Source: UBA6215 sp964484255
GTDB lineage: Bacteria > Omnitrophota > Gorgyraeia > Pluralincolimonadales > Pluralincolimonadaceae
Assembly: GCA_964484255.1 (NCBI GenBank)
Contig: CAZAEH010000004.1
Location: 12,654 to 76,653, forward strand
DNA length: 64,000 bases
Direction: 5' to 3'
The notes under the pieces are model-generated. The model was not told where the DNA came from. It saw nothing but the letters and a program-made list of their open reading frames with translations, and made no database searches. Both the position numbers and the translations under genes were made by a program. Below, piece after piece: positions 26,746 through 35,677 of this stretch (positions are counted from its first letter, which is position 1; the number at the start of each line of letters is the position of its first letter).

Positions 26746-27587
26746 TGCACACTCCCTTCGAGGAGTTTCTCGTTTATCCTGATATGAGCCTTTGACCTCA
26801 GGTTCTTTATAAGCTCTTCCATGCCGGTCTGCTGCGCCTGGTCCATAAGTTCTTTCTTTATTGCATCCCTTACCTCGGAGAGGTCAACAGCGCGCGGCTC
26901 TACCTTTTCGGTCAACCTTATTATGTGGTACCCGAATTTGGTCCTGATGATATCGCTGGTCTGCCCTACATCCAGTTTAAGGCATACTTCTTCTATCTGC
27001 GGCATAAGTTGGCCTTTAACGAAATAACCTATATCGCCGCCCCTGTCTTTCGAAGGGTCTTTCGAATATTCCCTGGCAAGCTGCGCAAAATCAGCGCCTT
27101 CATTGAGCTTCTTCTGGACTTCCCTGGCTTCCTCTTCGGTATCGACCATTATGTGGCTCGCGCGCATCTTGAGCGGCGTCACAAAATCATCCTTATGCTC
27201 CTGGTAAAATTCCTCTATCTTCTCCTCGCTTACCGCCGTCTTCTTGCTCTCGTTCTCAAGCAGCTTGGCAACTATTATCTTGCTCCTGGCCTCTTCAATA
27301 AGCTCCTTGACATCCTTGTCCCTGTTCAGCCCCCTCTTAAGGGCCTCCCTGTAAAGGAGCTGCTCGTTGATCATGTCCTCAAGAAAATCCTTTTTCCTCT
27401 GGCTCGCTATTGCTTTATAATATGCAGGCATCTTGGACAGCCTTGAATCGAAATCTTTCACGGTTATGGCTTTCCCGTTGACTTTCGCGAGCACACGGGA
27501 TTTCCCGTCCCCGCAACCGGAACATAAAGCGGCGGATACGGTTATAATAACGGAAAACAGTATTATTATTCTAGGTGTATTAGGCAT
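26742..27587 (-). CDS. PpiC-type peptidyl-prolyl isomerase, probable exported/lipoprotein
   Basis: A 281-residue protein. The signal segment (IIILFSVIITVSAALCSGCG) ends in a cysteine-rich stretch that could be a lipobox, though not a textbook one. A SurA-N-like helical region (~35-145) follows, then a parvulin domain (~150-245; RASHIMVDTEEEAREVQKKL, YSKDPSKDRGGDIGYFVKGQ, FGYHIIRLTEK). It is paralogous to its neighbour and the two are translationally coupled, so they probably act in the same envelope-folding pathway. Confidence 0.86.
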   Translation of the reverse strand: MPNTPRIIILFSVIITVSAALCSGCGDGKSRVLAKVNGKAITVKDFDSRLSKMPAYYKAIASQRKKDFLEDMINEQLLYREALKRGLNRDKDVKELIEEARSKIIVAKLLENESKKTAVSEEKIEEFYQEHKDDFVTPLKMRASHIMVDTEEEAREVQKKLNEGADFAQLAREYSKDPSKDRGGDIGYFVKGQLMPQIEEVCLKLDVGQTSDIIRTKFGYHIIRLTEKVEPRAVDLSEVRDAIKKELMDQAQQTGMEELIKNLRSKAHIRINEKLLEGSVQ

Positions 27588-27639
27588 AATTTTATTTGCG
27601 GTAAGTTACTGTATTATATACTACCATACCGGCTTGCCG

Positions 27640-29559
27640 TTAAGCAAGACCTTTCGGGCTTTTCTTGAGCCCGGCTATCGTGCTGCGCAACAGCCTGCAG
27701 TACAGGTCAAAACCTATGGCTTGTATAAAGCCGTGCTGCTCTGTACCCAAGAGGTTCCCCGCACCGCGCAACTCCAGGTCCTCCATGGCTATCTTGAACC
27801 CTGAACCGAGTTCCGTATGCTCTTCGATCGCTTTAAGCCTCGCCTCGGCATCCTTTGGCAGCTGCCAGCCTCTGGGATACAGGAAATACGAATAGGCCTG
27901 CACGGTATATCTGCCCACCCTGCCCCTAAGCTGATACAGGTCCGCGAGACCGAACATATCGGCACGGTTAACGAATATAGTGTTCGCATTCGGTATATCT
28001 ATGCCCGACTGGACTATAGCGGTAGAGACAAGTACGTCTATCTTGCCCTTGATAAAAGCAACCATTATACTCTCCAGCTCATGCGCGGGCATCTGCCCAT
28101 GTGCCTCTTCCACCCTGGCGGAAGGGACCATTTCCTTGAGCCTTGTCGCCAGTTTGTTCAACCCCTGTATCCTGTTATTGACAAAGAAAACCTGCCCGGA
28201 GCGTTTCAGTTCGCGTTCTATCCCCGATTTTATTATCCTTTCGTCGAATTCCGCAACTTTCGTCGCAACGGGTATCCTGTTCTTGGGAGGAGTATCGATG
28301 ACCGACATGTCTTTTATTCCCATAAGCGACATATAAAGGGTCCTGGGTATAGGGGTGGCCGTAAGGGTAAGGACATCGACAAGCAACCGCATCCTTTTAA
28401 GCCGTTCCTTGTGCCTGACACCGAAACGCTGTTCCTCATCTATTACCACGAGGCCCAGGTCCTTGAACCTGATATCGTGCGAAAGGAGCCTATGGGTACC
28501 TATTATAATGTCAACGGAACCGTCCCTGACCCCTTCTACTATCTTCTTCTGTTCCAATTTGCTTCTGAAACGCGAGAGCATCTCGACGTTAACCGGATAA
28601 CCTTTGACCCTCTCGCTGAAGGTGGAATAGTGCTGCTCTGCAAGGATGGTCGTCGGAACGAGCATCGCTACTTGCTTATTGTCCATTACCGCCTTGAAAG
28701 CGGCCCGGAGCGCCACTTCCGTCTTGCCGTAGCCGACATCGCCGCAGACAAGCCTGTCCATGGGCTTCGGTTTCTCCATATCCGCCTTTATTTCTGATGA
28801 CGCCTTCGCCTGCGCCGGGGTATCATCAAAAGGAAACGATTTTTCCAGTTCAGCCTGCCAATCCGTATCTTTCGAGAAAGCATGACCTTTAAGGGATTCC
28901 CTCTTGGCCTGTATCTCCACATATTCAAGCGCAAGCGAATAGATGCCCTTTTGGGCGCGGGCTTTCGCAAGGGCCCAGGTCCTGGAACCGAGCCTATATA
29001 ATTTAGGGGGACGGCCTTCGAACCCCACATATCTCTGGACAAGGTTCATGTCGTCCATGGGCACATAGAGCTTGGCGCCTTCGGCATACTCGACTACCAT
29101 GTAGTCCACCGGGCCTTTTGGCTCCTTTACCCTTTCAATGCCGTTGTACTTGCCTATGCCATGTTTGACGTGGACAACGAAATCTCCGGGAGATATATCT
29201 ATGAAATTGCTTATAGGAAGGTCCTCGGTCATCTCGCCGACGGACCTGTGAGCCCTGATCTTGCGCGGTATCACGCCTTTGACCGGAAGCACCATGGCCA
29301 TCTGGTGGTCGAGGAAAGACGAGCCGGTGGCTATATCGAAAGACCTGATTCGGGTGAGCCTGTCATCGTCGAATTCAATACGGATAGGCTCGTCAAAACC
29401 CATAGGGAAGATATCCAGTATTCCGCCTCGCTGGGCAAAATCCCCTTCTTCCTCTACGATCGGTTGGCGCCTGTAGCCGGCATCGACAAGCCGCCTGTGG
29501 ACGTTCTCAAGCGACAATTCCTCGTTTTTGTATAATTTGATGGATTCGAACATAGGCAC
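27640..29559 (-). CDS. mfd: Compact transcription-repair coupling factor (Mfd)
   Basis: Only 639 residues against ~1100-1150 for typical Mfd. Residues ~20-105 match the UvrB-homology domain 2 that recruits UvrA (EEGDFAQRGGILDIFPMGFD). The RNA-polymerase-interacting domain follows directly (~120-215; GDFVVHVKHGIGKYNGIERV). Then comes the translocase with Walker A CGDVGYGKTEVALRAAF, DEEQRFGV, TATPIPRTLYM, SGIDIPNANT and QLRGRVGR. Domains 1a, 1b, 3 and the autoinhibitory C-terminal domain 7 are missing; flanking genes are only 13 and 52 nt away, so there is no room for lost pieces. Start is GTG with AAAGGCGG upstream. DNA translocase motifs are intact. Family certain; altered regulation is inference. 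Confidence 0.9.
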   Translation of the reverse strand: MPMFESIKLYKNEELSLENVHRRLVDAGYRRQPIVEEEGDFAQRGGILDIFPMGFDEPIRIEFDDDRLTRIRSFDIATGSSFLDHQMAMVLPVKGVIPRKIRAHRSVGEMTEDLPISNFIDISPGDFVVHVKHGIGKYNGIERVKEPKGPVDYMVVEYAEGAKLYVPMDDMNLVQRYVGFEGRPPKLYRLGSRTWALAKARAQKGIYSLALEYVEIQAKRESLKGHAFSKDTDWQAELEKSFPFDDTPAQAKASSEIKADMEKPKPMDRLVCGDVGYGKTEVALRAAFKAVMDNKQVAMLVPTTILAEQHYSTFSERVKGYPVNVEMLSRFRSKLEQKKIVEGVRDGSVDIIIGTHRLLSHDIRFKDLGLVVIDEEQRFGVRHKERLKRMRLLVDVLTLTATPIPRTLYMSLMGIKDMSVIDTPPKNRIPVATKVAEFDERIIKSGIERELKRSGQVFFVNNRIQGLNKLATRLKEMVPSARVEEAHGQMPAHELESIMVAFIKGKIDVLVSTAIVQSGIDIPNANTIFVNRADMFGLADLYQLRGRVGRYTVQAYSYFLYPRGWQLPKDAEARLKAIEEHTELGSGFKIAMEDLELRGAGNLLGTEQHGFIQAIGFDLYCRLLRSTIAGLKKSPKGLA

Positions 29560-29572
29560 GGGAACACCGCCT

Positions 29573-31237
29573 TTACATCTTCGCGGGGCAGGATACTCCG
29601 AGAAGCGTAAGGCCGTTGGCCAGGACCTGCCTTACGCAGGAAATAAGATAAAGCCTTGCTTTGGTAAGCGCGGCATCCTCGGTGATGACCTTATTGGCCT
29701 CATAGAATTTATGGAAACACGCCGAGAGCCCCTGCAGGTACGTTATTATCCTGTAAGGGTCCTCTTCCTGGGCGCTCAACCTTACGATAGCCGGATATTG
29801 CCTCAATTCCCTGAGAAGGTTCAGTTCTTCGGGGGCGGAAAGAAGCCCGAGATCGGCTTTATCGATCTGTTCTTCGGATACCTTTGCGGCCGCGATTATG
29901 CTGGATATCCTGGCATGGGCATACTGCACGTAGAATACGGGGTTCTCCTGGGTCTGTTTCTTGGCCAGCTCCAGGTCAAAATCAAGATGGGCACTCGCCT
30001 TCCTCATCAGGAAAAAGAACCTGGCGGCATCCTTGCCCACGTCGTCAAGGACCTCGCGCAAAGTTATGTACTCGCCGGCCCTGGTAGACATCTTGACGGG
30101 CTGGCCGTTCTTATAAAGAGTGGCAAGCTGTATTATTATTATATTTACCGCGGCGGAGGGATAGCCGAGGGCCTGGACCGCGGCCTTTATCCTGTTTATA
30201 TAGCCGTGGTGGTCTGGTCCCAGTATGTCGATTACCTTCTTGAACCCGCGCTCAAATTTGTCCTTATGGTAAGCTATATCCGGGGTGACATAGGTGTAGG
30301 CGCCGTCGCTCTTTTTTACTACCCTGTCCTTGTCGTCACCGAACATGGTCGACTTAAACCATAATGCTCCCTCGGATTCGTACAGGAACCCCTTCTTGTC
30401 CAGTGCGCTAAGGGTACCTTCTATTTTACCGGAAGCCCCGAGGGCCTTCTGGCTGAACCAGACATCGAACCCGACCCCGAAATCCAGGAGCTCTTTCTTT
30501 ATTTCATTGAGCAAATAACCACATCCCCACTCCGAATAGACCTTAAGATTTTCCGGGGTCTCGGCCTTATACCTGTCGCCGTATTCCTCGCGGAACCGCC
30601 CGGCCATGTCCCTTATATACTCTCCCCTGTAACCGTTCTCCGGGAACTCATATTTGTCGCCGATCAACTCCCTGTACCTGGCGTAGATGGAACGGCCCAA
30701 GACCGTTATCTGCACGCCCTCGTCGTTTATGTAATATTCGCGCGTCACGTCATATCCGTTGGCAGAAAGTATGTTAGAGAGCGAATCGCCGAAAGCCGCC
30801 TGCCTGGCATGCGCGACACTCAACGTCCCCGTAGGATTGGCGCTTACGAACTCAACCTGCACCTTTATGCCCTTGCCGGCATCCGAGGTCCCGAACTTCG
30901 TACCAGCGGCCCTGATCTTCCTTATCACATCGCGCAGTGCCCCTGCGGAAAGACGCATGTTTATAAACCCGTTCAGCGGCTCGATGCTGTCTATCTCGCC
31001 TTTAAGGGCGGACATAGCCAGCGCCGAACTCAGTATCTTAGAGATGTTCTCCGCAAGGTCCTTCGGGTTCTTCTTAAGGGGCTTGGCCATCCTGAAAGCA
31101 ATGTTAGTGGCCATATCTCCATGGGAAGGATCTTTAGGGCTTTCGAGTATAAGCATATCCCTGTCATAAAGACCGGATAAAGAGGCCTCACCTGACAATG
31201 CGGAATCTATGAAATCGGTTATCTTTTTCTCAATCAT
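29573..31237 (-). CDS. argS: Arginyl-tRNA synthetase
   Basis: A 554-residue class I synthetase, normal length. N-terminal tRNA-contact domain (~1-110), then the HIGH-like SANPTGTLSVAHARQAAFGD, a catalytic core with YVTPDIAYHKDKFERGFKKV and ILGPDHHGYINRIKAA, and the C-terminal DALR anticodon-binding domain (YVQYAHARISSI). ArgRS often lacks a canonical KMSKS; here KMSTRAG is present. It lies between the compact mfd and rsfS, preceded by a 12-bp hairpin. Confidence 0.96.
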   Translation of the reverse strand: MIEKKITDFIDSALSGEASLSGLYDRDMLILESPKDPSHGDMATNIAFRMAKPLKKNPKDLAENISKILSSALAMSALKGEIDSIEPLNGFINMRLSAGALRDVIRKIRAAGTKFGTSDAGKGIKVQVEFVSANPTGTLSVAHARQAAFGDSLSNILSANGYDVTREYYINDEGVQITVLGRSIYARYRELIGDKYEFPENGYRGEYIRDMAGRFREEYGDRYKAETPENLKVYSEWGCGYLLNEIKKELLDFGVGFDVWFSQKALGASGKIEGTLSALDKKGFLYESEGALWFKSTMFGDDKDRVVKKSDGAYTYVTPDIAYHKDKFERGFKKVIDILGPDHHGYINRIKAAVQALGYPSAAVNIIIIQLATLYKNGQPVKMSTRAGEYITLREVLDDVGKDAARFFFLMRKASAHLDFDLELAKKQTQENPVFYVQYAHARISSIIAAAKVSEEQIDKADLGLLSAPEELNLLRELRQYPAIVRLSAQEEDPYRIITYLQGLSACFHKFYEANKVITEDAALTKARLYLISCVRQVLANGLTLLGVSCPAKM

Positions 31238-31258
31238 ACTTTTTCCCGCTCAAAATAC

Positions 31259-31288
31259 AATGCCACCCGCAAGAGCGCGGGTGGCATT
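31259..31288 (-). terminator. 12-bp perfect hairpin between rsfS and argS
   Basis: AATGCCACCCGC and GCGGGTGGCATT flank a 6-nt loop. On the minus strand it is followed by GTATTTT, only a short U-run, so termination after rsfS would be partial. It could instead be an attenuator or an mRNA processing/stability element before argS. Confidence 0.5.
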
Positions 31289-31300
31289 CATATACCTGAT

Positions 31301-31657
31301 TCAGCCGAGATTTTCTTTAGGGACGTCTCCCCAAAGACTCTCCAGGCCGTAGAATCTCCGGGCTTCGGACTCAAAGACATGCACGACACAATTCCCGAAA
31401 TCCAGAAGCATCCAGCTCGCGTCGCTGCCTCCTTCGCGGTGCCAGAGCCTTATTCCTTCCTCTCCCAGTTTGTCCTCAAGCTCATCGGATACGGCCTTGA
31501 CCTGGCGCTGGTTCATGGCGGTCATGACTACGAAATAATCGCAGAACGCCGACACCTTGCTCATATCCATGAGGACTATATCTTCGGCCTTCTTTTCCTT
31601 CGCTACTTCTACTATCAGCTCAGCCTTATCCCTGGAGGAATCTATCTTACTTTCCAA
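31301..31657 (-). CDS. rsfS: Ribosome silencing factor RsfS
   Basis: A 118-residue protein of the RsfS/Iojap family, which binds L14 on the 50S subunit and blocks subunit joining in starved cells. Motifs: KKAEDIVLMDMSKVSAFCDY, VVMTAMNQRQVKAVSDEL, ASWMLLDFGNCVVHVF and RRFYGLESLWGD. The best start is a TTG at 31657, 10 nt inside the end of the zinc-ribbon gene, with AGGA a few bases upstream; no in-frame ATG is suitably placed. Confidence 0.93.
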   Translation of the reverse strand: MESKIDSSRDKAELIVEVAKEKKAEDIVLMDMSKVSAFCDYFVVMTAMNQRQVKAVSDELEDKLGEEGIRLWHREGGSDASWMLLDFGNCVVHVFESEARRFYGLESLWGDVPKENLG

Positions 31658-31787
31658 GTATCCTATACATTCCCGTGCCGCAAGCCGGGCATTTGCCCTT
31701 CATGGCTTCGCGACCGTTCTTCATCTTCTCTTTCTGGGCATCCTTCATCTCTTGTTTCTTCTTACATTTAACGCAATATGCTTCCAT
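31647..31787 (-). CDS. Small zinc-ribbon protein (DUF5679-like)
   Basis: A 46-residue protein with two CxxC pairs: AYCVKCKKKQEM near the N-terminus and GKCPACGTGMYRI near the C-terminus, joined by a lysine-rich helix. This fits the DUF5679 family of small cytoplasmic zinc ribbons of unknown function. The ATG at 31787 has an excellent GAGGAGG 6 nt upstream and its own promoter. The stop overlaps the rsfS start, so the two are coupled, suggesting a ribosome- or RNA-related role (inference). Confidence 0.82.
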   Translation of the reverse strand: MEAYCVKCKKKQEMKDAQKEKMKNGREAMKGKCPACGTGMYRILGK

Positions 31788-31821
31788 CTAGCACCTCCTC
31801 TTAAGGTTTGGAAACGTTTTT

Positions 31822-31850
31822 AGTCTACCATACCGCTCAATGGCTGTCAA
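31822..31850 (-). promoter_or_regulatory. Sigma-70-like promoter for the zinc-ribbon/rsfS genes
   Basis: On the minus strand, TTGACA (31850-31845) and TAGACT (31827-31822) are separated by 17 bp. The -35 box is inside the last codons of the CNNM/CBS gene. Confidence 0.6.
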
Positions 31851-32874
31851 GAACGGGGTCTTCCTCAATTTCCCCTACTATCTCTTCCACCAGGTCCTCA
31901 AGAGTGACCAAACCGACTGCCCTCTTCTCGATCTCGGAAGTGTCGGTTATTATGGCTATCTGGACCCTGAGCCTTTGGAAATCCTTCAAAAGATCATTAA
32001 CCCTCTTGTCTTTAGGCACAAAATACGGCTGGTGGACAAGGTCGGGTATTATTACCAATCCCTTGTTCTGCCATATGTATAACAGGTCCCTGGCATATAT
32101 TATTCCTACGATATTGTTGCGGGTCCCCTTATAGACGGGCAACCTGGAATGGCCTTCTTCCACAAAAAGGGTCAAAAGTTCCTCGGGGTCGGCGTCTATA
32201 TCTATTGCCACCATCTCGGACAGGGGTATCATTACTTCGTTCACCCTGGTGTCGCCGAATTCGAATATCCTGTGGAGCATCTTCCTCTCTTCGTCCCCTA
32301 CAACCCCTTCCTCCTTGCCTAACTCTATCATCAGCCTTATCTCTTCTTCGCTGATAAGGGGAGAACGCTGCTTTACTTCGCCGCCAAATAGCTTTATCGT
32401 GGCATTCCCCAATTTTGTGAATAATTTTGCAACGGGATCAAATACCGTAACGAGAAGTTTTATAGGCTTGGCTATTGCCAGAGAGACTCGCTCCGACCTT
32501 TGGACAGCGAACATCTTGGGGATTATCTCTCCAAATATAAGCAGGACCATGGTCACAAAAACCGTTGCTGCCACCATGCCCATCTCGTCTCCGAGGAAGA
32601 AAACGAAGATGATGGCACCGATGACCGATATGGCCGTGTTGACAAGGTTGTTACCGACCAGGATAGAGGTTATCAGCCTCTCGGGCTTGGATACCAACTG
32701 CTGGACAAGCTTGGCATTCTTGGCACCCTTTGAGACCAGATGGCGCAATTTTATCTTGTTCAGCGATATAAGGGCTGTCTCTGACATCGAAAAGAAAGCC
32801 GACATGACCACAAGGATACCCATCGACACCAGAAGCGGCAGAAATTCTTTTAAAAGTTTGTCTATTATAGCCAT
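31837..32874 (-). CDS. CNNM/HlyC-type membrane protein with DUF21 and CBS domains
   Basis: A 345-residue protein. The DUF21 membrane domain (~5-190) has four helices with SAFFSMSETALISLNKIKLR and IFGEIIPKMFAVQRSERV. A CBS pair follows (~205-330; VNEVMIPLSEMVAIDID, VGLVTLEDLVEEIVGEIEED). The CorC_HlyC domain that usually follows the CBS pair is absent; the protein ends within 8 residues of EIVGEIEED. CNNM/CorC proteins are linked to magnesium or cobalt efflux, and corA lies next door. The start at 32874 overlaps the corA stop by 10 nt; an upstream frame to 32940 lies inside corA and is unlikely. Confidence 0.87.
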   Translation of the reverse strand: MAIIDKLLKEFLPLLVSMGILVVMSAFFSMSETALISLNKIKLRHLVSKGAKNAKLVQQLVSKPERLITSILVGNNLVNTAISVIGAIIFVFFLGDEMGMVAATVFVTMVLLIFGEIIPKMFAVQRSERVSLAIAKPIKLLVTVFDPVAKLFTKLGNATIKLFGGEVKQRSPLISEEEIRLMIELGKEEGVVGDEERKMLHRIFEFGDTRVNEVMIPLSEMVAIDIDADPEELLTLFVEEGHSRLPVYKGTRNNIVGIIYARDLLYIWQNKGLVIIPDLVHQPYFVPKDKRVNDLLKDFQRLRVQIAIITDTSEIEKRAVGLVTLEDLVEEIVGEIEEDPVLDSH

Positions 32875-33830
32875 TTTTTCTTCTTCAAATAAAGCACCAT
32901 TAGCACCGTAAGCAGTGCGGTAAAAGCAAGGATGAACCAAAGCCCGTGCTCATGGTTAGAGAACGGCAGGAACTTGAGGTTCATGCCGTATATGCTGGGT
33001 ATTACCACAAAAGGCATCATTACCGTGGCCAGGAGCGTAAGGACCTTCATGACCTCGTTGAGCCTGTTGGAGACAATGGATACGTATGCTTCCAGCGCTC
33101 CGGTGACGATATCGCGGGAAGTACCCACTATATCGTTTATCCTCACAAGATGGTCAAAAACATTCCTGAAATAAACATAGTTGACGGGCTTGATTATAGG
33201 AAAATCGCCCCTGGTAAGCATGGAAAAAACATCCGCCTGCGGGCCTATCGTCCTGCGCAGGAGCATGGTATCGTTCTTGAGCCTGTATATCTCGTTGAAG
33301 ACCTTTGTGGTCGGGTCCTTAAAAAGTTCGGCCTCCATGTCATCGACCCGTTTATCGAACCGGTCAACTATAGGATAATAGCTATCGGCCAGGGACTCAA
33401 GGATAGAACACATAAGGAAATCGCTTCCCCTGGTTATAATGGGCGAGCCTTTGTCAACTCTTTCGAGGTTCAGGTTTATGGAACTGACCGGGTCGGTGTG
33501 CACCGTTATAAGATAATTCTTGCCCAGGCAAAAATCCGCTTCAAAGACTTGTATTTTCCCGGTCTCCTCATCGATCTTGACGCCTTGAGTTACAAGGAAC
33601 AGGTAATTCGGGAAATCCTCAACTTTCGGCCGGGCATTTACCATTATGCAGTCCTCGACCGTAAGCGGATGGAGCCCGAAGACATCCATAAGTATCTCGA
33701 TATCGCCGTCCTCCAGGCCTTCCATATCCACCCAGAGAAGAGAGTTCTCCGAAGAAAGCGCTTCACGGAACTTCTCAACAGGAAGATCCTTGACCACTTT
33801 TCCTTCGGGACCGAAATAGTAGCTTCTCAT
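32865..33830 (-). CDS. corA: CorA magnesium/cobalt channel
   Basis: A 321-residue protein. A large N-terminal cytoplasmic funnel with a long stalk helix leads to two C-terminal membrane helices; the first ends in the signature YGMN (MPFVVIPSIYGMNLKFLPFS). The loop after YGMN and a basic C-terminus (LKKKKWL) are typical. It imports Mg2+ (or Co2+/Ni2+) as a pentamer. Pairing with a CNNM-type exporter gene suggests metal balance. Confidence 0.94.
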   Translation of the reverse strand: MRSYYFGPEGKVVKDLPVEKFREALSSENSLLWVDMEGLEDGDIEILMDVFGLHPLTVEDCIMVNARPKVEDFPNYLFLVTQGVKIDEETGKIQVFEADFCLGKNYLITVHTDPVSSINLNLERVDKGSPIITRGSDFLMCSILESLADSYYPIVDRFDKRVDDMEAELFKDPTTKVFNEIYRLKNDTMLLRRTIGPQADVFSMLTRGDFPIIKPVNYVYFRNVFDHLVRINDIVGTSRDIVTGALEAYVSIVSNRLNEVMKVLTLLATVMMPFVVIPSIYGMNLKFLPFSNHEHGLWFILAFTALLTVLMVLYLKKKKWL

Positions 33831-33843
33831 GGCTATTCCCCCG

Positions 33844-34413
33844 TTATCTGTAAAGTCTTCTCGCTATTATATACTCCCTGACCGGCTCCGGAACAAGATA
33901 TCTTATCGACTTGCCTTCCTTTATCTTCCTGCGTATAAGGGAGGAAGATATCTCAAGCGAAGTGATCGTTACCACGTCGACACCCGTAGGCACGTTAGCA
34001 ATATCATATCCAGGGCGGTTGGTTACTATGAAATTGGAGAGCTTGAATATCTGGTCTATCTCTTTCCATGTATAAAGCTCCCCAAGCGAATCTGCACCCG
34101 TCAGGAAAAAAAGTCTGGCATCCTCGCCGTACTTTTGCCTGAATGCCTTGAGGGTCTCTACGGAATACGAGGTCGTCTTTGCGTCTATCTCGACCGAGGA
34201 TACCTCAAAATTCGGGTTCCCCCTTATTGCAAGCTCGACCATCTTGAACCTGTCATTCGGCTCGGCCAGGTCCTCCTCCTTCTTATGGGGAGGTACGTAT
34301 GCCGGAACCAGTATCACCTTATCCAGGTTCAGTTTTTCCCTGGCCTCTTCCGCCAGGACAAGATGGCCCGCGTGTATCGGGTTGAATGTCCCGCCGAGTA
34401 TGCCTATACGCAT
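33844..34413 (-). CDS. nadD: Nicotinate-nucleotide adenylyltransferase NadD
   Basis: A 189-residue nucleotidyltransferase making deamido-NAD. Motifs: IGILGGTFNPIHAGHLVLAE (HxGH), VPAYVPPHKKE, and SSSLIRRKIKEGKSIRYLVP (ISSTxIR-type). Normal length. It sits four bases after proA, in a proB-proA-nadD order. Confidence 0.94.
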   Translation of the reverse strand: MRIGILGGTFNPIHAGHLVLAEEAREKLNLDKVILVPAYVPPHKKEEDLAEPNDRFKMVELAIRGNPNFEVSSVEIDAKTTSYSVETLKAFRQKYGEDARLFFLTGADSLGELYTWKEIDQIFKLSNFIVTNRPGYDIANVPTGVDVVTITSLEISSSLIRRKIKEGKSIRYLVPEPVREYIIARRLYR

Positions 34414-34417
34414 GTTG

Positions 34418-35677
34418 TCACTCCCTTGTCTGTCCGTTGCCGTATATTATGTACTTGTAGCTTGTCAGTTCTTCTACCCCTACCGGGCCGCGAGCGTGGA
34501 ACTTGTCGGTCGATATCCCTATCTCCGCTCCAAAACCGAACTCCCCGCCGTCGGTGAACCTTGTGGAGGCATTCACGTATACCGAGGCCGAGTCCACCTT
34601 TTTGAGGAACTCAACCGCATTATGGTAATTTTCGGTAACTATGGCATCGGAAAGCCTGGTGCTATACCTGTTTATATGTTCAACGGCCTCATGCAGGTTC
34701 TTTACCACTTTTATAGAAAGGATCAGGTCCAAATATTCGGTAGACCAGTCCTTCTCGGTGGCAGCCTTAAGCCCTTTGACTAGCCTGCGGGTCGCGGAAC
34801 AACCCCTTATCTCAACACCCGACTCTTTATATTTCTTTATCATCGAAGGCAGGAAACGCGCGGCCACATCCTCGTTCACCAGCAAGGTCTCCATCGCATT
34901 ACAGACGGACGGCCGCTGGACCTTGGCGTTGAAACATATGCGCTCAGCCATGTTCAGGTCGGCATCCTCATCCACATAGACGTGGCAAATACCCTTATAA
35001 TGCTTGAGGACGGGAATCCTGGAACTGCGAGCCACTTCTTTTATCAGGCTCTCGCCCCCCCTGGGTATTATCAGGTCCACAAGGTCGCATAGACCCAGCA
35101 GCACCTTGACCGCTTTTCTGTCGGTCGTCCTGATAAGGTTGATAGCCCCGTCCGGGATGCCCGCATCCCTCGCCGCCTCGTTAAGGATATCGAATATCGC
35201 TATATTGGAGTTGATCGCCTCGCTGCCTCCGCGAAGGATAACGCTGTTACCCGCCTTCAGGCACAGGCCTATGCAATCCGCAGTAACATTAGGCCGCGAT
35301 TCATAAATAACCCCGATCACGCCTAACGGAACGCGCAGTTTGCCTATCCATAACCCGTTAGGACGGGTCCACATCTTCGTTACTTCGCCTATGGGATCGC
35401 GCAGGCCCGCCACGGTCCTGAAGCCTTCTGCCATGGATTTTATCCTTTTGTCATTCAGGGTAAGCCTGTCAATGAAAGCCGGGCCGAGCTTCTTGGACTG
35501 CGCCGCGCGTATATCCTTCTTGTTGGCCGCGAATACGGCGGACCTTCCCTTCTCCAAGGCATCGGCCATGGCGCGCAATGCCCTGTCCTTGACCGAAGAG
35601 GATAACTGTCCCATTTCAAAGGACGCCTTCCTGGCATCCTGAGCTATTGATGTCACTTCTTTGCTTAGATCGCCCAT
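34418..35677 (-). CDS. proA: Gamma-glutamyl phosphate reductase ProA
   Basis: A 419-residue aldehyde-dehydrogenase-fold enzyme, the second step of proline synthesis. Motifs: RVPLGVIGVIYESRPNVTAD, LKAGNSVILRGGSEA, LIIPRGGESL and the catalytic Cys region QRPSVCNAMETLLV. The start at 35677 shares bases with the proB stop (TAATG), with GGAGCC upstream, and gives the standard length; the upstream extension to 35845 is not protein-like. Confidence 0.96.
   Translation of the reverse strand: MGDLSKEVTSIAQDARKASFEMGQLSSSVKDRALRAMADALEKGRSAVFAANKKDIRAAQSKKLGPAFIDRLTLNDKRIKSMAEGFRTVAGLRDPIGEVTKMWTRPNGLWIGKLRVPLGVIGVIYESRPNVTADCIGLCLKAGNSVILRGGSEAINSNIAIFDILNEAARDAGIPDGAINLIRTTDRKAVKVLLGLCDLVDLIIPRGGESLIKEVARSSRIPVLKHYKGICHVYVDEDADLNMAERICFNAKVQRPSVCNAMETLLVNEDVAARFLPSMIKKYKESGVEIRGCSATRRLVKGLKAATEKDWSTEYLDLILSIKVVKNLHEAVEHINRYSTRLSDAIVTENYHNAVEFLKKVDSASVYVNASTRFTDGGEFGFGAEIGISTDKFHARGPVGVEELTSYKYIIYGNGQTRE

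Noticed and set aside
27588..27640. Promoter for the PpiC gene (TATAAT on the minus strand)
   Set aside because: A -10-like TATAAT is present, but no -35 box lies 16-18 bp upstream; the nearest TTG-containing hexamer is 23 bp away.
27588..29572. A frameshift or split gene explaining the short Mfd
   Set aside because: argS ends 13 nt upstream and the PpiC gene starts 52 nt downstream, so no other piece can fit.
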